Source of the DNA: Alkalimarinus sediminis
GTDB lineage: Bacteria > Pseudomonadota > Gammaproteobacteria > Pseudomonadales > Oleiphilaceae
NCBI RefSeq assembly: GCF_026427595.1
Contig: NZ_CP101527.1
Coordinates: 1,745,001-1,809,000 of the forward strand
Direction of reading: 5' to 3'
Length of the DNA stretch: 64,000 nucleotides
The notes beneath the pieces were generated by a model that worked only from the letters and a program-made list of their open reading frames with translations, did no database searches and was not told where the DNA came from. Shown in pieces: positions 28,498-37,276 of this stretch. Within the stretch, counting starts at the first letter, position 1. Every line of letters begins with the position of its first letter. A program made the translations under genes and the position numbers.

Positions 28498-29136
28498 TTA
28501 ATCTGCAACAAATGGGTTACTACGACGCTCTTCTCCAAACGTCGACATAGGACCATGGCCAGGGATAAAAGAGACATGGCTACCTAACGGCCATAACTTC
28601 TCTTTAATTGACCGAACCAATGTCCCATGATCTCCCTTCGGAAAATCTGTACGACCTATACCACCATTAAACAACACATCTCCGACCAACGCCAAGTTGG
28701 CATCCTGGCTATGAAACACAACATGCCCAGGAGTATGTCCCGGGCAGTGCACGACCATCAATTCACACTCACCCACGGTTACTTTGTCGCCTTCTTGCAG
28801 CCAGCGATTTGGAGTAAATACCTCGACTGATGGAAAACCAAACATCTGACTCTGTTGAGGTAGCGCATCTATCCAAAACTTGTCCTCTTTATGCGGCCCT
28901 TCGATTGGTACACCGTAGCGATTTGCTAATTCAGCAGTCCCACCAGCATGATCAATGTGAGCATGCGTTAACAGAATTTTCTCAAGTGATAACCCTTCCT
29001 TTTCTAAGACCGCTTCAATTCTTTCAAGATTACCGCCGGGGTCAACCACAGCCGCGCGCTTGGAACTATCGCACCATAGCACGGTACAATTTTGTTCAAA
29101 GGCCGTTACCGGCACTATCTGATACTTAATAGCCAT
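28498..29136 (-). CDS. ycbL: YcbL-type metallo-beta-lactamase-fold hydrolase (glyoxalase II-like)
   Basis: A 212-residue protein of the MBL fold. The metal motif LLTHAHIDHAGG (about 56-67), CPGHTPGH, GDVLFNGGIGRTDFP and the late FIPGHGP block match E. coli YcbL nearly throughout. YcbL has type II glyoxalase activity. The ribosome-binding site (AGAGAGAA) falls in the first unit of a 14-bp tandem repeat that fills the upstream region. Confidence 0.9.
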   Translation of the reverse strand: MAIKYQIVPVTAFEQNCTVLWCDSSKRAAVVDPGGNLERIEAVLEKEGLSLEKILLTHAHIDHAGGTAELANRYGVPIEGPHKEDKFWIDALPQQSQMFGFPSVEVFTPNRWLQEGDKVTVGECELMVVHCPGHTPGHVVFHSQDANLALVGDVLFNGGIGRTDFPKGDHGTLVRSIKEKLWPLGSHVSFIPGHGPMSTFGEERRSNPFVAD

Positions 29137-29140
29137 TAAT

Positions 29141-29238
29141 GTTCTCTCTATAAACTCTTTATAATAAGCTCTTTATAACAAGCTCTTTATAACAAGCTCT
29201 TGATTATAAACTCTTGATAATAAACATTTGATAGTAAA
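29141..29238. repeat. 14-bp tandem repeat, seven units, directly upstream of ycbL
   Basis: Seven 14-bp units run without gaps (29141, 29155, 29169, 29183, 29197, 29211 and 29225 as start points). Units at 29169 and 29183 are identical; others differ by 1-4 bases. On the minus strand the unit reads roughly CTTGTTATAAAGAG, so each copy has a TATAAA-like and a purine-rich element. The array begins five bases upstream of the ycbL start codon. Confidence 0.9.
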
Positions 29239-29402
29239 CTCTGTCATTGTCTACTTGGGTTATCAATTCGCTTTAACAAACTATACCAAAAAACACCTCC
29301 CCATTGGGAGTTGACAGTTTATGATTGAGTTTCAGACCATGATACACTGCGTTCAATTATTTAAGTCCTTATTTTAACTCTCTCAGGTGCAAAGAGCTTT
29401 AC

Positions 29403-30383
29403 ATGACAAAACACTCAACATTTCGACGTATTGCCAACATAAAAGCGTTATTTATATGCATTACTCGTAGACTGGCATTTGCCCTCTTGGGTGTTTTTGT
29501 CACTCCCGCAATCGTCAATGCTGAAAAGTCATCAATAGCCGATATAACCGTGGTTAGCTCAATTAAGCCCATTCAACTTATTAGCACTGCAGTAATGGGC
29601 GGAGTGGGGCAATCAAAAGTACTTCTGCCGCCATCAGCAAATCCCCATAACTATCAACTGCGACCTTCGCAAAGAGCGCTTTTGAGCAAGGCTGATCTAT
29701 TTGTATGGGTTGGGCCAGAGTTAGAGCTTTTTCTCGTTAAGGTACTAGGCAGCTCCTCCGTAAATGAACTCTCTTTGACAAACGCCTTAAAATTAGGAAA
29801 CGCCGAACCAGTTGAGCCTTCTCTCCACCAACACCACCACGAAGAGCATGATGAGCATAGCCACAGAGGCAGCTTTGACCCTCACATCTGGCTTAACCCC
29901 GCCCTTACAAAACAGATAGCGACGACAATAGCCGAACAGCTATCCGCCCAGTACCCTGCTCTCGCATCCCAGTTTCAACTTAATCTTGAACAGTTCATTA
30001 AACAGCTAAAAATAACTGAATCCGAAATTACTCAATTATTTAGCGGCTCTAAACAAGTCGCTATTTACACCTTTCACGAGGCTTTTACTCATTTTTCAGA
30101 TCATTATGGTATGAAGATAGACGGAACGATCACAAAGACGCCTGAGTCACGCCCCGGCGCTAAACACCTCTCTGAACTCGCCAAAGAGATAGCACAGAAT
30201 AAGAAGATATGCTTAGTTAAAGAGCCTAATTTCAAAGCGCCTTACGTTGATAGCTTAACTCGAGGCACTGAAGTGATTGTCACTATTGCCGATCCACTTG
30301 CTACCAATATCGACAACTCAGCGACGGGGTATTTTGAATTTATAACGTCAATCGCTAAAAGCTTCCACAAATGCACGCTATAA
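29403..30383 (+). CDS. znuA: Zinc ABC transporter substrate-binding protein
   Basis: A 326-residue periplasmic protein with a signal peptide (about 1-40). First metal His is in NPHNYQL (His82), then a His/Glu-rich loop HQHHHEEHDEHSH (about 142-154) typical of zinc rather than manganese binding proteins, His161 in DPHIWLNP, and later EAFTHFSDHYG. It delivers zinc to ZnuBC. No znuB, znuC or zur gene is in the window, so the transporter genes must lie elsewhere. It is convergent with the AEC gene with 6 bp between stops. Confidence 0.92.
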   Translation: MTKHSTFRRIANIKALFICITRRLAFALLGVFVTPAIVNAEKSSIADITVVSSIKPIQLISTAVMGGVGQSKVLLPPSANPHNYQLRPSQRALLSKADLFVWVGPELELFLVKVLGSSSVNELSLTNALKLGNAEPVEPSLHQHHHEEHDEHSHRGSFDPHIWLNPALTKQIATTIAEQLSAQYPALASQFQLNLEQFIKQLKITESEITQLFSGSKQVAIYTFHEAFTHFSDHYGMKIDGTITKTPESRPGAKHLSELAKEIAQNKKICLVKEPNFKAPYVDSLTRGTEVIVTIADPLATNIDNSATGYFEFITSIAKSFHKCTL

Positions 30384-30389
30384 ACGCCG

Positions 30390-31301
30390 CTATATCAACC
30401 AAGTCACCATTAATGGAATGGTGACTATTGCTAATAGTGTTTGGCCGCTAACGATAGTGGCCATTAAATCAGCATCGCCCCCTAGCTGCCTCGCCAGTAT
30501 ATAAGATGATGAAGCTGTAGGCAGGCAAGAAAGTAGAATAACCACCGTTGACGTTACAGGGTCAATCTCCAGAATAGTAAGAATAACCAGACTCACTAGC
30601 GGAAACACTAACAGCTTCACAATACTCGAGATCAAAAACGATGTTGAGGCTCCTCTCAGCGCCTTCAAATTAAGTCCGGCCCCGACGGCCATCAACCCCA
30701 TTGGTAATGCCAACTGACTTAATGGATTAATCATCCCCTCTACCACAGGGTTAAACTCAACCCCCATCATATTGAAGGCGATTCCGACTGCGCACCCTAC
30801 AATTAAAGGGTTCGTCACGATCGCTTTAAGTACCCCAAACAAGCCTTTAATCTGCTTATCACCCCAAATAGCAAACGCCACTATACAAAGCACATTAATT
30901 AAGGGGATCATGATCGCCATTGCAACAGCCGCCGAGGGGAGATATGCATCTCCAAAAAGCTCACTCACCGCAGCAAGGCCTACATAAGAATTGAACCGTA
31001 GACCACCTTGATAGATTGAGGTGAAAACAGCCCCACGCCACTTAAATATAATTTGAAGCGCAAGCAATATGCCTGAGACAACCAGTAAAAACAGGATTAC
31101 AGTAACGACAATACTGCCTAACTCAACTCCTCCACGCTCAGCGGTCGTGAGTTTGTATATAAGCATTGCGGGAAACAGAAGAAAATAGGTGAATTTCTCA
31201 GCTTGAGGCCAAAAAGAATCGCCGGGAAAATCGACACGCCTGAGAACATAACCTAGAACGATAAGGCCAAAAACAGGGATAAGCGCTACAGAGACTGACA
31301 A
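30390..31301 (-). CDS. AEC family (auxin efflux carrier-like) transporter
   Basis: A 303-residue inner-membrane protein with about ten hydrophobic segments. The N-terminal ALIPVFGLIVLGYVLRR and the NPLIVGC and PLMAVGAGLNL-like patterns are those of the AEC/malonate permease superfamily. The transported substrate cannot be told. Its last codons contain a perfect 10-bp inverted repeat (30402-30426). Confidence 0.85.
   Translation of the reverse strand: MSVSVALIPVFGLIVLGYVLRRVDFPGDSFWPQAEKFTYFLLFPAMLIYKLTTAERGGVELGSIVVTVILFLLVVSGILLALQIIFKWRGAVFTSIYQGGLRFNSYVGLAAVSELFGDAYLPSAAVAMAIMIPLINVLCIVAFAIWGDKQIKGLFGVLKAIVTNPLIVGCAVGIAFNMMGVEFNPVVEGMINPLSQLALPMGLMAVGAGLNLKALRGASTSFLISSIVKLLVFPLVSLVILTILEIDPVTSTVVILLSCLPTASSSYILARQLGGDADLMATIVSGQTLLAIVTIPLMVTWLI
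30402..30426. terminator. Perfect hairpin inside the 3' end of the AEC gene, facing znuA
   Basis: AGTCACCATT (30402-30411) and AATGGTGACT (30417-30426) are perfectly complementary with a 5-nt loop. It lies 19 bp beyond the znuA stop, within AEC codons. There is no T-run, so its terminator role is uncertain. Confidence 0.5.
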
Positions 31302-31375
31302 AACCCTACCCCTTTAATCTGGTTAATAATAGCATCAACTAAGTGTATAAAGTTTCGCGTAAAAGAATAGGTCAC

Positions 31376-31750
31376 CTACTCTTTTTTACTGTTCATTTTC
31401 TCTTTAAGATCAGCGAATGGACTAAACGTAGCTGGCGACGATGCGCTATTTGAAGTACCACCATAAAGGTCTCCATTTACGAGTTTCTCATGCTCTTGAT
31501 CGTGACAGTAAATGCATAACAGCTCCCAGTTGCTTCCGTCAGGAGGGTTATTGTCATGATTATGGTCTACATGATGAACGGTCAGCTCACTAAGATTTCT
31601 TCGAGTAAACTCACGAGCACAACGACCACATATCCAAGGGTATAGCTTGAGCGCCTGCTCACGATAACCTCTTTCTCGTTGTGCATTATAAACACGCTGT
31701 TCTGCGAGCACTTTGTCTAACCTACTTTTGTCTACATTTTTAGGCGACAT
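31376..31750 (-). CDS. yajD: HNH nuclease-fold protein YajD
   Basis: A 124-residue protein with an HNH domain: CGRCAREF and CIYC form a four-Cys zinc site, and the catalytic region reads VHHVDHNHDNNPPDGSNW. Overall pattern matches E. coli YajD; its substrate is not known. It stands alone, with an 18-bp tandem repeat 46 bp upstream of the start. Confidence 0.9.
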   Translation of the reverse strand: MSPKNVDKSRLDKVLAEQRVYNAQRERGYREQALKLYPWICGRCAREFTRRNLSELTVHHVDHNHDNNPPDGSNWELLCIYCHDQEHEKLVNGDLYGGTSNSASSPATFSPFADLKEKMNSKKE

Positions 31751-31795
31751 CCTTCATTCCTACAACGACACTTTGTGGGTCTCAATCAGATATAT

Positions 31796-31867
31796 GCTAT
31801 CCGGAAACAGCAAGCTATCCGAAAACAGCATGCTATCCGAAAACAACATGACATCCAAAAACGAAAA
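31796..31867. repeat. 18-bp tandem repeat between yajD and dusA
   Basis: Units at 31796, 31814 and 31832 match GCTATCCG(a/g)AAACA(g/a)CA(a/t) with 1-2 differences; a decayed fourth unit is at 31850. They lie in the 302-bp spacer 31751-32052. Confidence 0.9.
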
Positions 31868-32052
31868 GCATTCTAACTATGACACCTTAATTGTAGCATT
31901 GAAAACGCTAACAAAAAGTTTAGAAGCAGTTTGGCATTGCAATGTTATAATGCTGCCCACAGCATATAAACAGGCGGTTTAATCGCGACAATTAAAAGAC
32001 ACTACATTTATTTAAACGCCTGTTAACCACTTTTAAGCTCTAGAGGTATTTA

Positions 32053-33066
32053 GTGACACACTTAAGTAGAAAGTTCTGCGTTGCGCCAATGCTCGATTGG
32101 ACAGATAGGCATTATCGCTACTTTGCTCGTCTAATCTCAAAGCACGCAGTTCTCTATACCGAAATGATAACCACTGGCGCTCTAATTCATGGTGATCGAG
32201 AACGTTACCTGCAATTTAACACACAAGAATCACCTTTAGCGCTTCAGTTAGGCGGCAGTCATCCAAAAGAACTGGCAATCTGCGCCAAAATGGCCGAAGA
32301 GATGGGCTATGACGAAGTTAACTTAAATGTTGGATGTCCCAGCGACAGAGTACAGAATAATATGATCGGGGCCTGTTTAATGGGGCACCCTGAGTTGGTC
32401 GCTGACTGTATTGACGCGATGCAGCAAGCTGTTTCCATCCCCGTAACGGTTAAACATCGTATCGGAATAGACGATCAGGATAGCTATGCTGAGTTACACC
32501 ATTTTGTAAAAACTATTGCTGCTACTGGCTGCTCAACATTTATCGTTCATGCTCGTAAAGCAATCCTTCAGGGACTATCCCCAAAGGAAAATAGAGAGAT
32601 ACCACCGCTGAAATACGATGTCGCCTACCAACTTAAAAAGGACTTTCCCGAACTTGAAATTATTATTAATGGCGGTATCAAAACCATCAATGAATGCCTC
32701 GAGCATGTTAACCATCTCGATGGAGTAATGGTCGGTCGAGAAGCTTATCAAAACCCTTGGCTACTTAATCAGGTCGACCAATCATTATATGGCGCGCCCG
32801 ATAGCACATTGAGTCGCCATCAAGTCCTGGAAGAGATGATTCCATACATTGAAGAGGAGCTAAATAACGGTACTTATTTAGGGCACATCACCCGTCATAT
32901 ATTAGGCATTTTTCATAGTATGCCTGGGGGTCGAAAATTCCGCCGTTATATTAGCGAAAACGCTCATAAACCAGGTGCTACGATCGACGTGCTAAAAAAT
33001 GCGATTAAACTCGTTACTCAGGAACAAGCCGCTGCATTAGAAGCACGAGCAACAAATCATAACTAG
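32053..33066 (+). CDS. dusA: tRNA-dihydrouridine(20/20a) synthase
   Basis: A 337-residue FMN enzyme that reduces uridine 20/20a in the tRNA D-loop. [12 protein letters not shown] at the N-terminus, [18 protein letters not shown] with catalytic Cys95, VKHRIGID and FIVHARKA are DusA features. The start is GTG with a GAGGT ribosome-binding site. A second Dus gene, dusC, is at the window end. Confidence 0.95.
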   Translation: MTHLSRKFCVAPMLDWTDRHYRYFARLISKHAVLYTEMITTGALIHGDRERYLQFNTQESPLALQLGGSHPKELAICAKMAEEMGYDEVNLNVGCPSDRVQNNMIGACLMGHPELVADCIDAMQQAVSIPVTVKHRIGIDDQDSYAELHHFVKTIAATGCSTFIVHARKAILQGLSPKENREIPPLKYDVAYQLKKDFPELEIIINGGIKTINECLEHVNHLDGVMVGREAYQNPWLLNQVDQSLYGAPDSTLSRHQVLEEMIPYIEEELNNGTYLGHITRHILGIFHSMPGGRKFRRYISENAHKPGATIDVLKNAIKLVTQEQAAALEARATNHN

Positions 33067-33080
33067 AGAAAAAATACGTT

Positions 33081-33115
33081 GGCAGAATAGATTATTTACT
33101 TGTTCTATTCTTGCC
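33081..33115 (+). terminator. Weak hairpin after dusA
   Basis: GGC-AGAATAGA (33081-33091) pairs with TCTATTCT-GCC (33104-33115) around a one-base bulge. T-rich DNA follows only loosely. Confidence 0.45.
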
Positions 33116-33169
33116 TGTTAAGTATTGTTTACTCCATATCATTCGTTTTATAAAGGTGTAGTAAGCGTT

Positions 33170-34126
33170 ATGGAAAACAAGCTAGAACAGCTAAAAAAAA
33201 TGACCACAGTAGTGGCCGATACAGGCGATATAGAAGCCATTAAACGTTGGCAACCTGAAGATGCCACAACCAACCCATCGCTACTACTCAATGCTGCTGA
33301 AATACCTGAATACCAGCCCTTAATCAGAGAATCTATCAACTGGGCTACACAACAAGGTAGTGACAGCGAAAAAGTACTGCATAACGCAACAGATTACCTA
33401 TCCGTATTGATTGGTAAAGAGATACTTAACTGTGTACCTGGCAAAGTATCAACCGAGGTAGATGCACGGCTATCATTTAATACTGAAGCGACAGTCTCCA
33501 AAGCTAAAAAACTAATATCGCTCTACGAAGCACAAGATATTGACCCTCAACGAGTGTTAATTAAGATTGCATCAACATGGGAAGGCATCAAAGCCGCTGA
33601 GATACTCGAAAAAGAAGGCATTCAATGCAACCTTACTTTGTTGTTTAGCTTTGCCCAAGCAGTGGCAGCGGCTCAAGCTGGGGTTTACCTCATATCACCA
33701 TTTGTTGGTCGTATTTTAGACTGGTATAAAAAAGATACAGGCAGGGCCGAATATCCAGCAGCAGAAGACCCGGGTGTATTGTCTGTCACTGAAATCTATA
33801 ATTTTTATAAAGAGAACCGATACAACACAGTTGTAATGGGCGCGAGCTTCCGCAATACAGGCGAGATAGAGCAATTAGCGGGGTGTGACAGACTGACGAT
33901 CAGCCCTGCTCTCATGGAAGCCCTTTCTAAAGATACAGGTACACTCACCCGAAAGCTTTCACCCAACAGCCATGCAAAAGAGTCAGCACTGCCTCTCGAT
34001 GAGTCATCTTTCAGGTGGGAGTTAAACGCAGACCCAATGGCTACTGAAAAGCTTGCTGAGGGAATCCGCAAATTTGCTGAAGATCAGATCAAACTTGAAC
34101 AAAAGCTCAAAGGCTTCTCTGCATGA
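33170..34126 (+). CDS. tal: Transaldolase
   Basis: A 318-residue TalB-type transaldolase of the pentose phosphate pathway (E. coli TalB: 317). The Schiff-base Lys132 lies in [11 protein letters not shown], Asp17 in VVADTGD, and TTNPSL and NLTLLFS are present. The frame extends 15 codons upstream, but the ATG at 33170 with AAAGGTG before it gives the family start [10 protein letters not shown]. The stop overlaps the TerB start in ATGA. Confidence 0.96.
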   Translation: MENKLEQLKKMTTVVADTGDIEAIKRWQPEDATTNPSLLLNAAEIPEYQPLIRESINWATQQGSDSEKVLHNATDYLSVLIGKEILNCVPGKVSTEVDARLSFNTEATVSKAKKLISLYEAQDIDPQRVLIKIASTWEGIKAAEILEKEGIQCNLTLLFSFAQAVAAAQAGVYLISPFVGRILDWYKKDTGRAEYPAAEDPGVLSVTEIYNFYKENRYNTVVMGASFRNTGEIEQLAGCDRLTISPALMEALSKDTGTLTRKLSPNSHAKESALPLDESSFRWELNADPMATEKLAEGIRKFAEDQIKLEQKLKGFSA

Positions 34127-34587
34127 TTACAAAAATAATTCGTTTTTTTGAAGAAAATCTTCAGTTAGCTGAACAACCCTCTCATCAACAAGAGAGCCAG
34201 ATCGAGCTGACCTGCATTGCTCTATTAATAGAGCTTGCGAAGATAGATCAAACTATTGATGAGCGTGAGCTAAATATTATTCGTGAAGTAGCCAATAAAA
34301 AATTTAATATCGCCAATGAAAAAATTGATGAAATTATCGAGCTCGCGAAAGAGGAAGCAGAACAAGCCACCTCACTCTATCAGTTCACCGATCTGGTTAA
34401 CACTCGTTATTCCGATGACATGAAATATCAATTGGTGTTGTCTATGTGGAAAGTCGCTTTTGCCGATGGTGAGGTAGATAAATATGAAGAGCATCTCATA
34501 CGCAAAATATCTGAACTCATCTACCTGCCTCATGTTAAGTTTATGGAAGCAAAGTTTAATGCTCAAAAGGGTCTTGCTTCTCGTTAG
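34123..34587 (+). CDS. TerB-family protein
   Basis: A 154-residue helical cytosolic protein of the TerB/DjlA N-terminal fold. Two Asp/Glu-rich helical repeats are visible: [20 protein letters not shown] and [20 protein letters not shown]. Such domains may bind metal or act in envelope stress; the role is unknown here, and no other tellurite-resistance genes are near. Translational coupling with the transaldolase gene is suggested by the 4-bp overlap. The stop codon lies in a 21-bp tandem repeat. Confidence 0.85.
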   Translation: MITKIIRFFEENLQLAEQPSHQQESQIELTCIALLIELAKIDQTIDERELNIIREVANKKFNIANEKIDEIIELAKEEAEQATSLYQFTDLVNTRYSDDMKYQLVLSMWKVAFADGEVDKYEEHLIRKISELIYLPHVKFMEAKFNAQKGLASR

Positions 34588-34645
34588 ATTTAGTAACTAA
34601 TGAGTTAGATTTAGTGGCAAACGGGCTAGATTTAGTGGCAAACGG
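34583..34645. repeat. 21-bp tandem repeat crossing the TerB stop codon
   Basis: Three units (34583-34603, 34604-34624, 34625-34645) share G(t/c)TAGATTTAGT; units 2 and 3 differ by one base. The TAG stop (34585-34587) is in unit 1 and an equivalent TAG recurs in each later unit. Confidence 0.9.
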
Positions 34646-34747
34646 GTTAGTATCTACTGCATTTTTCGACTATAAAGCTTTCACCTATCGAGCTTGTAGT
34701 TAATCAAATTAGAGACATTGGACTTGCACCTACTGGAATAAAACACT

Positions 34748-35488
34748 GTGAAGATATATGGTCATAGAGGGGCAAAAGGAGAAGCTCCAGAGAACACACT
34801 TGAAGGGTTTATACACGCCTACAAACAAGGAATTCGCCGGTTTGAGCTGGATGTGCATCTGACTAAAGATGGTCAACTGATTGTCATTCATGATCAGACC
34901 TTAGACAGAACCACCGGTATTGCTAAAAAGGTAAAAGACGTCACGTTTAGTGAAATAGCAGAGCTTGACGCGCGGCAAAATACAGCATCATGGAGCTCAC
35001 ACTGTCATATCCCCAAACTCTCACAGGTTATAGATAGCTGCCCTGAGGTTGAGCACTGGCAGTTTGAGGTTAAAACCACATCTAAAGATCGATTGAATAT
35101 TCTGTGCAATCGCCTTGTAGAGTATATTCAAGCCAATAAATTACAACAGGTCTGTGCAGTTACCTCTTCTAATACTTGGTTTTTGAAGGAGTTGCGCCGT
35201 AGAGACCAAAGCATAGATATCGGATTTGTCGCAGAGTACCGCTTTCCAAAACCCCTTAATACCGCAAAAGTACTAGGGTGTGAATACCTCTGTCTCAACT
35301 ACAGTCTTTGTACTGAAAGTTTAGTACAAGAGACACATGCACAAGGCATCCATCTGTCCTGTTGGACGGTCAATAACATTCACGAAATGCTGCAATTAAA
35401 AGAGAAAGGAGTCGATAGCATCATCACTGACTTTCCTACCAGTGCACTGATGTATTTCGAAAATCATGGTCTAGTATCAAGCGAGTAG
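34748..35488 (+). CDS. ugpQ: Glycerophosphodiester phosphodiesterase
   Basis: A 246-residue GDPD-fold enzyme starting at GTG. The catalytic signatures are YGHRGAKGEAPENT (His5, Arg6, Glu12), FELDVHLTKDGQLIVIHD (Glu38, Asp40, His53) and FEVKT. It hydrolyses glycerophosphodiesters to glycerol-3-phosphate and an alcohol. There is no signal peptide, so it is cytosolic like UgpQ rather than GlpQ. Confidence 0.9.
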   Translation: MKIYGHRGAKGEAPENTLEGFIHAYKQGIRRFELDVHLTKDGQLIVIHDQTLDRTTGIAKKVKDVTFSEIAELDARQNTASWSSHCHIPKLSQVIDSCPEVEHWQFEVKTTSKDRLNILCNRLVEYIQANKLQQVCAVTSSNTWFLKELRRRDQSIDIGFVAEYRFPKPLNTAKVLGCEYLCLNYSLCTESLVQETHAQGIHLSCWTVNNIHEMLQLKEKGVDSIITDFPTSALMYFENHGLVSSE

Positions 35489-35514
35489 ATGCCTACCGAT
35501 ACTTCTTTTAAAGA

Positions 35515-35550
35515 TCAGCCAATCAAATAAAGTCTAACCTGATTGGCTGA
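35515..35550. terminator. Hairpin between ugpQ and sthA
   Basis: TCAGCCAATCA (35515-35525) and TGATTGGCTGA (35540-35550) form a perfect 11-bp stem with a 14-nt loop between convergent genes. A or T runs are short. Confidence 0.7.
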
Positions 35551-35557
35551 GTGTACC

Positions 35558-36952
35558 TTAAAAGATTCTATTTAACCCATTCAGGGCAGCTACGCGATAA
35601 GCTTCTGCCATGGTAGGGTAGTTGAATGTTGTATTGATAAAGTAATCCAACGTATTCGCCTCCCCTTCCTGAGCCATGATAGCTTGTCCAATGTGTACGA
35701 TTTCCGCAGCTTGGTCACCAAAGCAGTGAATACCGAGTATAGCCTTGGTGTCTCTATGAAAAAGTACCTTAAGCATACCAACTGGCTCGCCAGTAATCTG
35801 AGCTCTCGCTAAGTCTTTAAAGAATGACTGCCCTACTTCGTAAGGAATTTTCTCATCGGTAAGTTCACGCTCGGTCTTACCAACAGAACTGATTTCAGGA
35901 ATGGTATATATACCGGTAGGAACATCGTCAATATAACGGAAGAAACTATCCCCTACTAACTCAGAAGAAGCAGATCGTCCCTGGTCATAAGCGGCACTAG
36001 CCAATGCCGGCCAACCAATTACGTCACCAACAGCGTAAATATGCTCTACTTCAGTTCGGTATTGTCTATCAATCGTCAATTGACCACGCGAATTAGGCTC
36101 AAGTCCCACGTTTTCAAGACCCAAGTTATCAGTGTTTCCACTTCGACCGTTACACCATAAAAATGCATCAACTCGAAGTTTCTTACCTGACTTCAAGGTG
36201 ACCACGACCCCGTTCTCATCACCTTCAACAGACTCGTACTCTTCATTGTGTCGGACTAATACACCGTTATTTCTTAGGTGGTAACTTAGCGCATCAGAGA
36301 TCTCATCGTCCAAAAAGGATAACAGACGGTCACCAGGGTTAATCAAATCTACTTTTACACCCAAGCCGGCAAATATAGAGGCATATTCAGATCCAATAAC
36401 GCCAGCCCCATATATTGCAAGGGTTCGGGGAGTATGACTCAACTTCAAGATAGTATCACTGTTATAAATGCGAGTATGCCTGAAGTTAATATCGGCAGGT
36501 AGATAGGGCCTAGAGCCAGTAGCAATAAAGACATTCTTAGCATTCAACACTTCGCTAGATGTCTGAGAACCTCTTATTTCAATACGGTGTGGATCTAAGA
36601 AATAAGCATTACCTGTATAGAGGTCAACTCGGTTACGGGCATAAAACTGTGTTCGTAATTTAACCTGCTTTGAAATGACACGTTCTGCATTTTTTAGTAC
36701 TCGAGGAAACGAAAACCAACGAGGCTCCCCGATATCACGGAACATACTATTGGTATTAAACGTAATAATCTGCTTAACCGCGTGCCTGAGAGCTTTAGAA
36801 GGGATAGTACCCAAATGCGTACAGTTACCGCCAACCATCTCTTTATTTTCGATGATCGCTACGCGCTTACCATTTTTCGCTGCATTCATTGCAGCACCCT
36901 CACCCGCAGGTCCCGCCCCTATGACTACGACGTCATAATGATATTCAGCCAT
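35558..36952 (-). CDS. sthA: Soluble pyridine nucleotide transhydrogenase
   Basis: A 464-residue flavoprotein of the disulfide reductase fold. FAD motif [12 protein letters not shown] (about 11-22), a single Cys in [16 protein letters not shown] in place of the redox CxxxxC pair, second nucleotide motif [14 protein letters not shown] and C-terminal dimerisation domain mark SthA. It converts NADPH and NAD+ to NADP+ and NADH. The neighbours nqrM, apbE and nqrF lie upstream in the same orientation, but a 77-bp spacer makes independent transcription possible. Confidence 0.95.
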   Translation of the reverse strand: MAEYHYDVVVIGAGPAGEGAAMNAAKNGKRVAIIENKEMVGGNCTHLGTIPSKALRHAVKQIITFNTNSMFRDIGEPRWFSFPRVLKNAERVISKQVKLRTQFYARNRVDLYTGNAYFLDPHRIEIRGSQTSSEVLNAKNVFIATGSRPYLPADINFRHTRIYNSDTILKLSHTPRTLAIYGAGVIGSEYASIFAGLGVKVDLINPGDRLLSFLDDEISDALSYHLRNNGVLVRHNEEYESVEGDENGVVVTLKSGKKLRVDAFLWCNGRSGNTDNLGLENVGLEPNSRGQLTIDRQYRTEVEHIYAVGDVIGWPALASAAYDQGRSASSELVGDSFFRYIDDVPTGIYTIPEISSVGKTERELTDEKIPYEVGQSFFKDLARAQITGEPVGMLKVLFHRDTKAILGIHCFGDQAAEIVHIGQAIMAQEGEANTLDYFINTTFNYPTMAEAYRVAALNGLNRIF

Positions 36953-37029
36953 TACCCTTTGCGCTCCAATATTATTCTTAATTAACTTTATACGTTGATG
37001 AACACTACATGGTTGATAGTTTGATGCTT

Positions 37030-37266
37030 TTAGCTCTTTGTAGCATCATAACTTAAGTCTTTAATTGCTTTTTTAGCCTTGGCTTTCTCTTGCTCGTCAT
37101 CACAGATGTTTTTATCACCTTTACATATATCACAGGCTACATCCATTCCCAGTGACGCCATTCCACCACAAGAGCCTGAAATCGGCTTACGCCCCATCAA
37201 CACACCTACTGACATGGCTATAATGATTAACCCCATTACTAAAAAAACAACAATAAACGTACTCAT
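37030..37266 (-). CDS. nqrM: Na+-NQR maturation protein NqrM
   Basis: A 78-residue protein with one N-terminal transmembrane helix (about 3-24) and Cys33, Cys45, Cys48 and Cys55 in SCGGM, ACDICKG and NICDD. NqrM is needed to deliver iron to the Cys site between NqrD and NqrE. A GTG three codons upstream is possible; the ATG at 37266 has GAGGTG at good distance. It follows apbE by 10 bp. Confidence 0.95.
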   Translation of the reverse strand: MSTFIVVFLVMGLIIIAMSVGVLMGRKPISGSCGGMASLGMDVACDICKGDKNICDDEQEKAKAKKAIKDLSYDATKS

Positions 37267-37276
37267 TTCCAACACC

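Noticed and set aside
29141-29238. Repeat array considered as CRISPR
   Set aside because: Units are 14 bp, directly adjacent with no spacers, and no cas gene is present.
29155-29238. The TTATAA-rich repeat as a Zur-box array for znuA
   Set aside because: The units are direct repeats and not inverted repeats, and they lie next to ycbL, more than 160 bp from znuA.
34123-34587. TerB as evidence of a tellurite-resistance cluster
   Set aside because: No terA, terC, terD, terE or terZ gene is near; single TerB-fold proteins are common.
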